Shown here: positions 1-9,619 of the stretch, one piece after another
Layout of the letters: every line of letters starts with the position of its first letter
Numbering within the stretch: position 1 is the stretch's first letter
Notes under the pieces: generated by a model
Databases searched by the model: none
What the model was told of the DNA's origin: nothing
Seen by the model: only the letters and a program-made list of their open reading frames with translations
Program-made: the position numbers and the translations under genes
Assembly (NCBI GenBank): GCA_950022655.1
Contig: OX465580.1
Span: 96,366,797 to 96,430,796 of the forward strand
Length of the DNA: 64,000 bases
Origin: Alentia gelatinosa
Taxonomy: Eukaryota; Annelida; Polychaeta; Phyllodocida; Polynoidae
Reading direction: 5' to 3'

Positions 1-110
1 CTGTGTGTCCCCCTATCTATTCATATTTAGGACAATTTACCGCTTACTCATACTGTAATAAATAATATTGTAATTGGATGTATCAATACAAAAGTGGGAA
101 ATATTAAATA

Positions 111-716
111 CACTGCACGAAAACCACTATTTTACATATGTATACGAAACGCGTCTAACAGTAGGATTTTGCGTCGAGAAGTTCTACCTATCAGATGTCT
201 CGTAGACGCCTTATCTAGTGGCGTATATACGTGTCCATGGTGCGGTCTTATATACGTCATATATACGCCTGATTCTGTTTATTTACGCCACCATCCAAAA
301 GTTCCGATCTTTGCAACTTAGGGACACTACTGGTAGCATATTTAATTTTCCATTAACCATCCAAGTCTGTATTATATGAAACATACAATCTTATATTACC
401 AATTTATTTTATAAAACCTTTATAAAACGTGATTCAGTATAAATTAATTGATTACACATAATAAACGCTGCATTGTGTTGGTTTATTTACTGTTTTTTTT
501 AATAGATTTGACTTTAAAACACCATGCCTATGTGTGGTCAATATTGGCCTAGCATATAAGGGCCCTGTTGAATGTTATAGTTGACTACTGAAATCATCTT
601 ACCCCCGTGTGAATGCGGCCGCACACGTGTGAATGCGGCCGCACACGTGTGAATATATTACATATATATACGCAATGGCGTATATATATATGTAAAATAG
701 TGGTTTTCGTGCAGTG
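111..716. mobile_element. non-autonomous TIR element, 'CACTGCACG' family, copy 1
   Basis: The ends are inverted copies of each other over about 25 bases. The left end reads CACTGCACGAAAACCACTAT and the right end at 692-716 is its reverse complement, followed by ATA that also precedes the left end (possible 3-bp target duplication). The interior is AT-rich with many TATACGCC-like words and no transposase. The part around 267-420 is clearly related to 60592-60780, so this element and the one at 60435-61151 belong to the same family. Family assignment to a known superfamily is not possible from the ends alone. Confidence 0.7.
607..654. repeat. 20-bp tandem repeat with NotI palindromes
   Basis: GTGTGAATGCGGCCGCACAC occurs twice in tandem, plus a partial third copy. 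Each unit contains the GCGGCCGC palindrome and the joint creates CACACGTGTG, so the array is also a nested palindrome. It lies inside the TIR element. Confidence 0.9.
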
Positions 717-984
717 ATAAGACTTATTTCAAGATGGTGTTCCAATGTTTATACGACACAAGATATTAATGGATTGCCTTCTAACATTCTTAAGTTGTTT
801 TGGGTCTTTACTATTAAAGCTTAGAATAAGGTGTTGTGTTCAAGGAGCTTGCCCCTTATCGGCTATTATATGATATTTTTCTAGTATCATAACTATACGA
901 ATAAGGCCACTGCTTAGGACCATAGACAGCCCAGTAGGCTCAAGATATAACAGACATCGATACGAGAGTGCAGGAGCTCCAAAC
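717..984. other. unassigned
   Basis: I see no gene, repeat or recognisable remnant in this AT-rich stretch. Confidence 0.5.
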
Positions 985-1300
985 TAATGCTTTCGCAAGG
1001 GATACAAAAAAGCCTTTTCAGCCCACAGGAAATCTCATCTCTCCTTCTGCAACATCCATGAACTGTGTACAGTCCCTGCTTCCACTAGGACCATGGCTAG
1101 GTATGTTGCTTATCCATCCACCAGGCTGAAGTATACGTCACTCTTGCAATACATGGTAGTCATATCTCACCTACACAAGGAGGGAAGCTTGGAGGACCCA
1201 ATCAAGGACAACTACAATGTCCATCTGATTATTAGAGGAGCAAGGAGGACGTTTGGGGATTCAGTTTGCCGCAAGGAGCCCATAGATCCCTGCTCCTCTT
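985..1300 (+). pseudogene. tyrosine-recombinase N-terminal fragment (Crypton/DIRS type)
   Basis: Translation in the frame of 1093 gives a continuous peptide from about 985. It contains FSAHRKSHLSFC, then LCTVPAS and MARYVAY, then SLLQYMVVISHLH, followed by EDPIKDNYNVHLIIRGARR and RKEPIDP. This order is what I know from the SAM-like core-binding domain of tyrosine recombinases of Crypton and DIRS/Ngaro elements: a first helix, 'VPAS..T...YVAYL', 'S.I..YL..V..LH', 'L.DN..V...L.G..R', then 'RKEP' before the catalytic domain. The catalytic half with the Arg, His-x-x-Arg and Tyr is not found downstream, so this is a dead fragment. No other domain of an element is visible next to it. It could alternatively be part of a domesticated recombinase exon, but no splice sites argue for that. 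Confidence 0.5.
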
Positions 1301-2473
1301 CAACAGGGGTTAGATGTTTTAACCCCAGGAGGCATATGGATACATAATCGGTAAATATGATATTATCAAGTCTAGAATGGAATTCTGCCACAGTTACATA
1401 TTCTAATAGGATCCATTCTAGTCTACATTTCTCTCGTTGTAGATGCACACCTGGCTTTATGTTGCCAGTCATGGCGCTTAGAATACTCGCTATTCACTTT
1501 CATTCAACAGTCTTGGTGACATAATAAATTAATATTTCAATTATGCAACACACTTGAAACCCCATCAAAGCTAATTTGACTGCTATGAGTGCATTGAATG
1601 GGTATGCATTATGCATTTCCTCAGGGGCTTGAATGGTGGTCTTTGTACGACTGTTATGTTATTGAAACAGGATCGTGCATTATTACAACTGAAGGCGTGA
1701 TTTTAATTAATCTCGGTGCCAAGAAATGTAATTACACAATAGGCAGACCGCATAACTGTCTTCTGTCATCTCTTCATAGTAGGCAGTCTGGGAGGTGCTT
1801 TGTAATACTGACGGTTGTTGATGATGACTGCTTCCGTTGCATTGTCGAATTATCATACCTGCGTATGTATGGCACAGTTAGGTCCAAATAGGTCTTAGAC
1901 CATCAGTGATCGTTTCAACCCAACAGGTCTATGCAACACCTTGTCTATGAAACACCTCCCTGGTTTTTAAGAGTTATCAAGTGTGCTTGAAGATTTAGTA
2001 TCTTATCTGCAAATAGTTCCTAAAGACCATTACCCACTGTACTATTCAAGAAAATGGATGTTCCTTTATCTGATACAAAGGTACAGTCCTTTATCTTAGG
2101 CGAGGCTTCGGTACAAAATCGCAAAGTGTGGCACCCCTAGGCAGTCATTCGCCTAGGACTCGTCCGAAACCCCTGTAGAGATGTGGTGCATTCAGATATC
2201 GAATTTATCTGAAGGGTTGCTGAAAAATGCCACACACAGAATTGGCCATTCCACAGATTTGTCTCCTGTAGACCGATTGTGATCAGTATTGAATAGCCGA
2301 CAGTCATCAACCAACAATATGAATATGTAGAAATTCTGTTTTAATTCGAAAGGTTTTAACGACAATACAGTGCTCACGTTCACCAGGAAACTGGTGATCC
2401 TCCATATGGATGTCACATATAACAAATACAAAACACGAAAATCTGATAGGACAAGTTATCTTGCACCCATCAT
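1301..2473. other. unassigned
   Basis: Short open frames only; nothing recognisable. It may hold decayed continuation of the recombinase element upstream, but I cannot show it. Confidence 0.5.
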
Positions 2474-2726
2474 TATCTCACCTCGGTATTTTTCTCCAAA
2501 GGCTTAACATTAGGAACTCGTACTCCACGGCTCGTGAGGTTCGTGTATCCAATAATCAATGGTTAATTTGGTGATTCATTTCATCAATAAATAATGTTAT
2601 ACGGGATGAGATCAAATGAGAAACCCACTCGATGAAAATAACTTGGTGTGCACTCCACCTCGTTTGACCAGTCAAACTCGGTGGAGTACGGACCAAGCTA
2701 TTTCCATCTTGTGGGTTTCCTTCTAA
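2474..2726 (-). mobile_element. foldback MITE, family F, copy 1
   Basis: This segment is the reverse complement of 28358-28649 at high identity along its whole length. The outer end reads TATCTCACCTCGGTATTTTT here and ends GGTGAGATA in the other copy; the other outer end carries GGGTTTCCTTCTAA. The interior holds an imperfect hairpin: an arm with CACTCCACCTCG and its partner CGGTGGAGT. No coding capacity. Confidence 0.75.
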
Positions 2727-5700
2727 TATTCAACATCACTGTCTCTCATACCATATAAATATGATAAGTATAATCTGCTATGAATAAATTATAAATAAAA
2801 TTGTGATAATAGAGATGATGAAAATCGATGTATGCAAAATAAATAGAGCTTAGCTCATATTGAAAAAAACAACAACAGGACAACCCCCCCCCCCCCCATT
2901 GATTGTTCCAAAAGTGGTATCCAGTCTTTGAGGAAAATATCGTTTAGTGTACACGTACTGAATTGCTCAGGGCAACTCCTACCACCCTCTCCTCTGTATC
3001 ATCTTGTGTTTATTGCCACTTCATATAGAACTGGCTGAAACAAGCTTAGGATACATTTAGAATAAAGTGAGTTTGTCCTAAGGAAATGAATCATACAGTG
3101 GGCTTTTGACCTAAAGCCAATTAGGGCTAACCAGAGAGGTCAGCAGTAATGCGATAAAAGAAGTATCTCTCGGTAAACATTGACGCGACCCACGTGACCC
3201 GCACTGGTCACATGCAGCGGGTCACCTGAGCACGCATTCATCAGACGATTTGGTTATCTCCATGTAGCTTCCGCTCGCTTTCACCGTGGCACTCCTTCTA
3301 ACATCATGGGAACAGGGCAAAGAGAGGAGAGTGTCTTACCGAAAATCTCAGACCACAGGTAGGGACCCGGGAACAGCAAGAGAATGAATTTAAAATACCC
3401 AAAAGCCACTCGACAGCAGACTGCCATTGACCACCACATGGTTGAAACTGCTCACCCCGGGCAAGCACACCGTACACAGGAACTGGCGAACTTGCTCCCG
3501 CAGTCCCCTAATGATCAGTAGGAGCTGAACCTGGAGGTCACACACTAGAATTCTCTCTTATATCTGGATACCAAAAAATTATCATGGCTCACAGTCATAA
3601 GTTACAATGTCTCCTTAAAGGGGATTCCAGAATTAAGTTCCTGGAACCCCATATCAATTGTGGAATTGTAGTTGAACTGCGGGGAGCCGGTCTCTCCGAT
3701 ACTATAAAAGGTGGTGCTGTATGACCCGCAGCAGAAACACGACAGCGCTAAACCGCAGTATGCATCGATTTGTAATGTTTCTGATATCCAAGTCATGGTA
3801 AAACTGCAGGTCCATGGCCCCTATCTTATAACCTAGGAAATCGCAGTAAACCTACCCTATTTATCTAGGGTAATAAATATATTTGGCGGACAATTCACAC
3901 TAATCGAACATTGTCAATCAAATTTTACTTAGGATTGAGGGAAACAATATTTCTATTTCCTCTCCAAAAACCGTATTTAGAAGTAAGAACATCTTTTCAT
4001 TATGCCAAATGTTTTGACTATGACGGACATTTATAAACAGAAGTAAACCTATGCTGGGAGAGTGATATTAAGGTTTAGGTTTAGGGTTCGGTTTAGGGTT
4101 AGGTTAACGGGCAAATTAGGGTATGTTTACAAAATTGCGTCCTTTTCGAATTGTCAAAACATATTAAGAATGACAATGTTCGCCAACCCTTCGCGGCGGA
4201 AATGAGGGTAATTGACAGGTAAATAACATTGTATTTTGGAATTTCATATGTAGAGATTCAGATTCTGGCATTTTTATCGCATTAGAATCGACCGTTTGGT
4301 TCGAAAATGGCAAAACATCGTCGGGTAACGGGGCCGCAAAGTGACATTTCCTATGTTTATAGTCAATGAAAGGGGACGAATTTGTTTCTTCGAACATGAA
4401 GACGTGAGTGCCTGTAAGGTAACAATCCGTGACCGCCTGTTATAGAAAGCTGTTATAGGTATCAATGGCGACATCGTACACGTCTCACAGGATACCTACA
4501 CCCAAAATAGACTCGGTTTTTCACACATGCAGAACGAATATAACCAAAATCAGGTGAAAAATACGGAGCTTCTAGGTGTCTCGTGTCTCTGTAAGGTAAG
4601 CCATACTTTGTCTGCCACGCCTGTGATGAACAATTGCCCAAAATTGCGAACGCTTACATCAAGCTATGTAAATTACATTTCTGGACAGGCATGCTTCCCC
4701 ACAAAAAGGGATATTATCGCACCATTACATGAATCTATGAGTATCTAGTTGAAGTTTTCTCCGAAGAGGAGCTGGTCGAATATGACACAAACCTTTCTGT
4801 TACAAAATAATTAATCCTAAACGATTGAACAACGAAGAGTTTACATAATAGCAAATTTGATAATTAGATGTGCAGACATCATGCGCTCTACAAAATTGAG
4901 CTATTTGACAGGACACATTCATTATATGTTCAGGTTACTACAAGTGCGCTGATGGAAGTTCATCAAAGTCATGTATCTCCTCACCTGGCAGGCCCACTGC
5001 CTTCCCGAACTCCTCTAGAGACTCCTCTCGGGCCACCGTCCTCCGGAGAAGCTGGTGATCTACATCACAAACGCAGTGGGTGCTGTTCCCACGTCCTGCA
5101 AAGCCGATCTTGCAAGGGGCCATCAACCTCAGTTGCCTTAGCCATCCTCTCAAGCGTAAACGCATTCCTCACCTGAGGTTGTGAACAATGTGAATATGGG
5201 TCAGACTTTCCCAGAATGTAAAATCCCATGAATTTGGGTCAATTTTTTCATAATCATCCGTGAAACCTTTAATAATTGATATATTAAAAAAACGGATTTT
5301 TGCATCTTATCAGGGACATCTTCAGCATAACATTGATATAAAGTGACTAAGTGGAACTACTGCTTCATTATGCAATATTTCATGAAATTGTGAAAATGGG
5401 TAAAAAGTGGGCAAACAACTAAAATACAACAATACTATAAGTGTCATCATATTAAATATTACATTTTCCGCATATTAAAAGCTACTTTTCCTATGAGCTG
5501 TAACACTTTCCCATGTCATGCAAAATTCTTTGGCTGATCTGGTTATGTTTCCTGGATTTGTCACAGTTCTGACAAAAAATGGGTTTGTCACTTTTTGTCG
5601 CAGAACGTCAGAAACGCCGTTTTTGTAAACTGGTATCTAATCTCAAGCCTATTACACAACTAACACTTTGTACTCTCTAAGGTGTTGTGCATTAATAGAC

Positions 5701-5979
5701 ACATTTATAGGCTTTTATAGACTGTTTTTGTCAATATTACTCGAATGGGCTAATTATCATTTTTGTGGTTTTCTACACTTGAAGTATCTGTTATTGTACA
5801 TATCTTCCTTAAATTTCATAAAGATTCAACCCCTCGTTGACTTGTGGGGAATGAATTTCTAAATTTTCTGAAAATCTGGTACAACCAAAACTTTTTTTTG
5901 GAAAACCATTCATTGCGCAACAACTTTAGAATTTGCTGTGGGTAGACGAGGCATTGGTCGTGAAACGCGACCACGCCGT
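2727..5979. other. unassigned intergenic DNA
   Basis: No gene or dispersed repeat recognised. Small points: a poly-C run near 2884, an inverted pair GTGACCCGC/GCGGGTCAC at about 3197-3224, and a short telomere-like TTTAGGG-rich stretch at about 4071-4104. Confidence 0.5.
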
Positions 5980-7030
5980 ACCACTGAGGGTTAGATTCCC
6001 TCTCCTCCGCTTATATAAGCGGTCTCTATGTTTTCCTGTGATCTGATTGGTCGAGGCGAGTGCAGTGACATATATTGCCGTGTTTTCATTGGCTCTTGGA
6101 AATGCACCTCCGCTGTCTTCGTGTCTTCGTGTAGTATCATTGTGCGTTTCGCCGTGTTTTCAACCCAGTCACGCTTGGAGAGGGAATACATTTCGGTGGC
6201 CGCTCTGAAAGGAGTGGCCATTTGTGCCTTATGCTGGTTTTCTTTTTTGCCCAGTCATTAAGCAATGTTTGGGGGTCACAGATTTGTCGCAGAAAATCAT
6301 GCGATATGTCTATTTCAGCCAGTTTTTGGGTGATGCATATTTTGTTAATTTTTTCCATACACTTTTCCCGCGTTCGGCCTCTCTGGGCCGTTTGAGCAGG
6401 GAATTGGTTTCGTGTAGAAATTATTTTTTTGACGAGGCATTGTGGGTCTCTAGTTAGCCATATCGACTGTCCATGGTGTTCAATCCCCATGGGGATTGAC
6501 TCTTGAGGCGGTGAATCCAATTGAATTTAAAAAAAACAACAAAAATACCCCAAAAACTTAAGAATTTGCACCTAAATCCATTACACCAGCCTCTTGCATC
6601 ACCCATGCCACATGAGGTAGGATGTGCCATTTTTTCCTCATCAAAATATTGATCATTTTTGCTGAATCTGTGTGTTTTATGTGCTGAAATTTGTCCGAAA
6701 CCTGGTGCATGTATCCTAGAAACCTGTGCAGTATGTATTTATTGAATCTTTCTCTCTTTTTTTGGTTGTTCTGCAATTTTGCTCGCAAATGTTGGGTGGG
6801 TGAAAAAGGGATTTTTTCTTTGTCTTTTGGTAGATAGCTTTGGACCTTACCCAAGAAATGGAATGGGCAAAAGATTGTAAATAGGTTTATCAAATCTAGT
6901 TTGCTTGGTTCTGTGTGCAGGGTATGATATTTGCAGAGGTTAAATACTGTAAAAACATGTTGCTTTTCACATCTAGATAGCTATTTCACCATTTGGGGAG
7001 ATAGGGTTTTGGCCACAGTTATGTTTAGAC
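5980..7030. other. unassigned, with promoter-like features
   Basis: A palindromic CGCTTATATAAGCG (about 6008-6021) is followed by two inverted CCAAT boxes (GATTGG about 6045, CATTGG about 6088), which could be a promoter for the decayed plus-strand gene downstream. Two minus-strand open frames (6137-6520 and 6558-6893) are K/Q/H-rich and unrecognised; I do not call them genes. Confidence 0.3.
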
Positions 7031-7059
7031 TTAAGATTTCGATTTTTTCTTTTCCAGAG

Positions 7060-7440
7060 ATAGCACTAAAGGTAAGCGCGCCCCCCCCCCAAACATATAC
7101 CCATGCCCCCCCCCCCTACCCCACCCCACAAGGATGGGGCTCCTAAAACCAAACAGTGGAGGCAACGTAAGCGTTTGAACCCTGCATGGCTGCAGAAGGA
7201 CCAGTCGAGGAAGAGGGAATGCTTGGCTCGACTCAAAGCCTCCCAAGATGTGGCTACGCAGCAGTTGCAGTGGCTACAGGCTAACATGAGAAAGCAGAGG
7301 TACTGCCCCCGCCTGCTGAAGCAGGCCGCTCTAACTGCTGTGACAGCTGGGTCCCACTCGGAAGAGGGTGTCAGGAATGTTGGCCTGTATAACACCCTCA
7401 TGAGTGGGATTCTTCCTCCTCTGCCACCCCTGCCACACTG
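7060..7440 (+). pseudogene. possible 5' exon of a decayed transposon gene
   Basis: From about 7125 to 7440 a plus-strand frame gives a basic, helix-rich peptide with the words WRQRKRLNPAWLQKDQSRK and LQANMRKQRY. It ends in Pro/His-rich low-complexity sequence that continues into the tandem repeat downstream. Base composition differs from the AT-rich surroundings (GC-rich, codon-like). Its position upstream of the transposase-like segments at 13.8-17.1 kb suggests one original gene that the Ngaro insertion split, but this is inference. I do not recognise a named domain. Confidence 0.35.
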
Positions 7441-7499
7441 TAACACAGACTCCCACCACACCCCACCCATCCACAGGCACCAAACCCACAACCAAAAAA

Positions 7500-7950
7500 A
7501 GTCACCAAACCAAAATTTGCTCCCCATGCCCTGCTACCCCCTCCACCTCCACCACACCCACACCCACAACCAAAAGACGAAGACGTTCCTCCCCGAGCCC
7601 CTTCCATCTCCACCACACCCACATCTATAACCAAAACAAAATTATCCTCCCCAGTCCCTTCCACCTCCACCATACCCACACCCACAACCAAAAGACGAAG
7701 ACGTTCCTCCCCGAGCCCCTTCCATCTCCACCACACCCACATCTATAACCAAAACAAAATTATCCTCCCCAGTCCCTTCCACCTCCACCATACCCACACC
7801 CACAACCAAAAGAAGTTGCTGCACCAAATTCACTCCCCATCCCCTGCTACCCCTTCCACCCCCATCACACCCATGCCCACAACCAAAAGAAAAAAGAAAT
7901 TCCTCCCCAGCCCCTTCCACCCCCTTCACCCAGTCGCTAGAGCAGATCAC
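7500..7950. repeat. C/A-rich tandem repeat, ~118-bp unit
   Basis: The block containing CCACAACCAAAAGACGAAGA recurs 118 bases later (about 7565 and 7683), with TTCCATCTCCACCACACCCA and ATCTATAACCAAAACAAAAT also repeated at that spacing. A more diverged third part follows to about 7950. The open frames across it on both strands are composition artefacts of the repeat. Confidence 0.8.
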
Positions 7951-8250
7951 ACGTCAAAACGATTTTATCTAGTCACTCATTTAGAATTGTAGATTTATTA
8001 CATTTTACTGCAACTGCTACTTAATAGGTAAAAAGGAATTGGTGTTGGGGGAGTGTATCATAATGTTAAGATGTGTCTACACGTTCATGTACATGTATAT
8101 GCAATTATTAATTATCTCTTCACTTTCAGTGACCAGATAACAGTGAAAATGTTTTGAAGTGTGCATCTTGTTTGAGATTGGAGGTGTTGGAAGCATGCTA
8201 TTTTTAAGATGTATGTCCATGTAGATTATCTGTTGAATTACTATAAATCA

Positions 8251-8254
8251 AATT
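8251..8254. other. Ngaro left insertion junction (AATT)
   Basis: AATT is shared by the target (see 14675-14678), by the element's right end (13701-13704) and by the internal B1-A2 junction (13307-13310). It is therefore the likely crossover core of the tyrosine recombinase. No longer target duplication exists. Confidence 0.75.
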
Positions 8255-8463
8255 GTGCAGTAATTGTAAATTACATATAATTTACTGCCGGGCTGTCTTT
8301 TATCAACGAGTTAATCGAACATACGTTTGTAACAGGTAACAGTGTGGTGGTTGATCGAACATTTTATGTTAATTATTTTCTGGTCACATGACCATCTGAC
8401 GCCTCTACTAGCGTCATTCCTGCTATTGCATTCGCTGTCGATGCATGGGAATTTTTTCATTAC
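8255..8463 (+). repeat. Ngaro split repeat A1
   Basis: 209 bases starting GTGCAGTAATTGTAAATTAC. They are repeated at 13311-13519 with about one difference. The repeat also contains the short inverted pair GTAATTGTAAATTAC. Confidence 0.9.
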
Positions 8464-8539
8464 TGCTCTTGCTCAAATTTTTACTACCGTTTTCGTTTTT
8501 TTACCAACATATTTATCACTACCTCTTAACGAGCACAAG

Positions 8540-9619
8540 ATGCCCAGACGGAAGCAGGCTATTTCTCCAAAAAAGCGGAGTCAAACCCGGAAAAAGAACC
8601 AGGAGAACCCGGCAAACATGTCAGACCAAGATGGCGTCCCTGGGTCGCCGGCGTCCTCCTCGGGCTCCGGACCATTGGCGAGAAGAAATGCGGCAGAAAT
8701 TCAAGATGGCGGCGGAAGGGTCGACGCGATCGACGGCAGGCTGGAAAGCATTACGTCGATGTTATCGCAGCTTGTCCAGAACAAATCGGCGCAACATGAC
8801 GCTTCTAACAAGGCGCCAGGGCAGCCCGACCGGCACGCGGGAAACGCCGCACGCCGCTCGTCCAGCCGTGACCACGAATACCGCTCGGGCTTGTACAACC
8901 ACCCTCACCACCCTGCCCGCCTACCGACACCTGTACTCCCAGAAAAGATGTCGGACCTGGATCTGCAAGGGGACGCCGCGGACCGGGTGGCCCAGGCTGT
9001 CCGGGCCGCTCTTCAACCGGACATCAAAGGTAACTGCACGATGCCCCACCACTTTATATTTAGGGGCCCTAAGAGAACAAAGACGGGAGTGGATGACCTA
9101 ACCATCCCGGAGTACGCGTATGGTTTCCTTCAATTAGCGAAGATCGCCCCGGACGAGGAGACCCGGGACGCCATGGGGGCCCACCTGGAGGCCATCTTGG
9201 ATGACGCCAGGGATTTCCCGTGGCCCAATGTCCGGTGTTTCTCCGAGGAAGTGTGCGACAGGGTCGCAAACGGAAGGATCAGGTGGTTAAATTCTTATGA
9301 AATTGACCGACTGCAGACACGGCTGGCTCACGTGCCAGGCGGCCAAGCGACGACAGCTGCAAAGACAAAGGAGGCAGCCAGACCGGGACAGACCGCCCTG
9401 GACTTACCGCATCACGTGGCTAGGGCCCGCCCCGGGCCGCCATGTCAGCCGTACCAGCGAGACGAATGCTCGGAAGCTACCCATCACGTGCAAGGAGGCG
9501 TACGGAAGCTGCACATATGCGTATCATGTCTCCACAACAAGGCGGCAACCTTCCCGCACCCGCAAATCAACTGCCGGTCCGGACAAAAGGCCCCCGCTGC
9601 TCCGGGGTTTGGGAAGTAA
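8540..9619 (+). CDS. gag: Ngaro ORF1, Gag-like protein
   Basis: Start taken at the ATG at 8540, the first after repeat A1; the open frame extends further upstream only into the repeat itself. The product is about 359 residues. It begins with a very basic stretch (PRRKQAISPKKRSQTRKKN) and then has a short coiled-coil-like segment (AIDGRLESITSMLSQLVQN). The middle is a globular helical region of the kind seen in YR-retroelement Gag proteins. The C-terminal cysteine/histidine-rich part includes CQPYQRDEC, then CVSC, then HPQINC, probably a zinc-binding nucleocapsid module. It overlaps the RT frame downstream by up to 178 bases. Confidence 0.7.
   Translation: MPRRKQAISPKKRSQTRKKNQENPANMSDQDGVPGSPASSSGSGPLARRNAAEIQDGGGRVDAIDGRLESITSMLSQLVQNKSAQHDASNKAPGQPDRHAGNAARRSSSRDHEYRSGLYNHPHHPARLPTPVLPEKMSDLDLQGDAADRVAQAVRAALQPDIKGNCTMPHHFIFRGPKRTKTGVDDLTIPEYAYGFLQLAKIAPDEETRDAMGAHLEAILDDARDFPWPNVRCFSEEVCDRVANGRIRWLNSYEIDRLQTRLAHVPGGQATTAAKTKEAARPGQTALDLPHHVARARPGPPCQPYQRDECSEATHHVQGGVRKLHICVSCLHNKAATFPHPQINCRSGQKAPAAPGFGK

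Noticed and set aside
607..654. possible CRISPR-like array
   Set aside because: Direct tandem without spacers, inside a eukaryotic transposon.
4071..4104. telomere-like TTTAGGG/TTAGG stretch
   Set aside because: Only about five degenerate units; too short and irregular to call an interstitial telomere.
5940..6005. tRNA-like arms: GGTCG-7-base loop-CGACC and GAGGG-TTAGATT-CCCTC
   Set aside because: The T-arm-like hairpin is suggestive, but the anticodon-like loop lacks U33, the T-loop lacks the invariant TTC, and no acceptor or D stem can be formed. At best a tRNA-derived scrap.
6137..6893. two adjacent minus-strand open frames of 127 and 111 codons
   Set aside because: No similarity recognised, a gap between them without good splice sites, and composition matches surrounding AT-rich DNA; kept only as a note.
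7398..7950. long open frames on both strands in the C/A-rich repeat
   Set aside because: Artefact of the 118-bp tandem repeat, which lacks stop codons in several frames.
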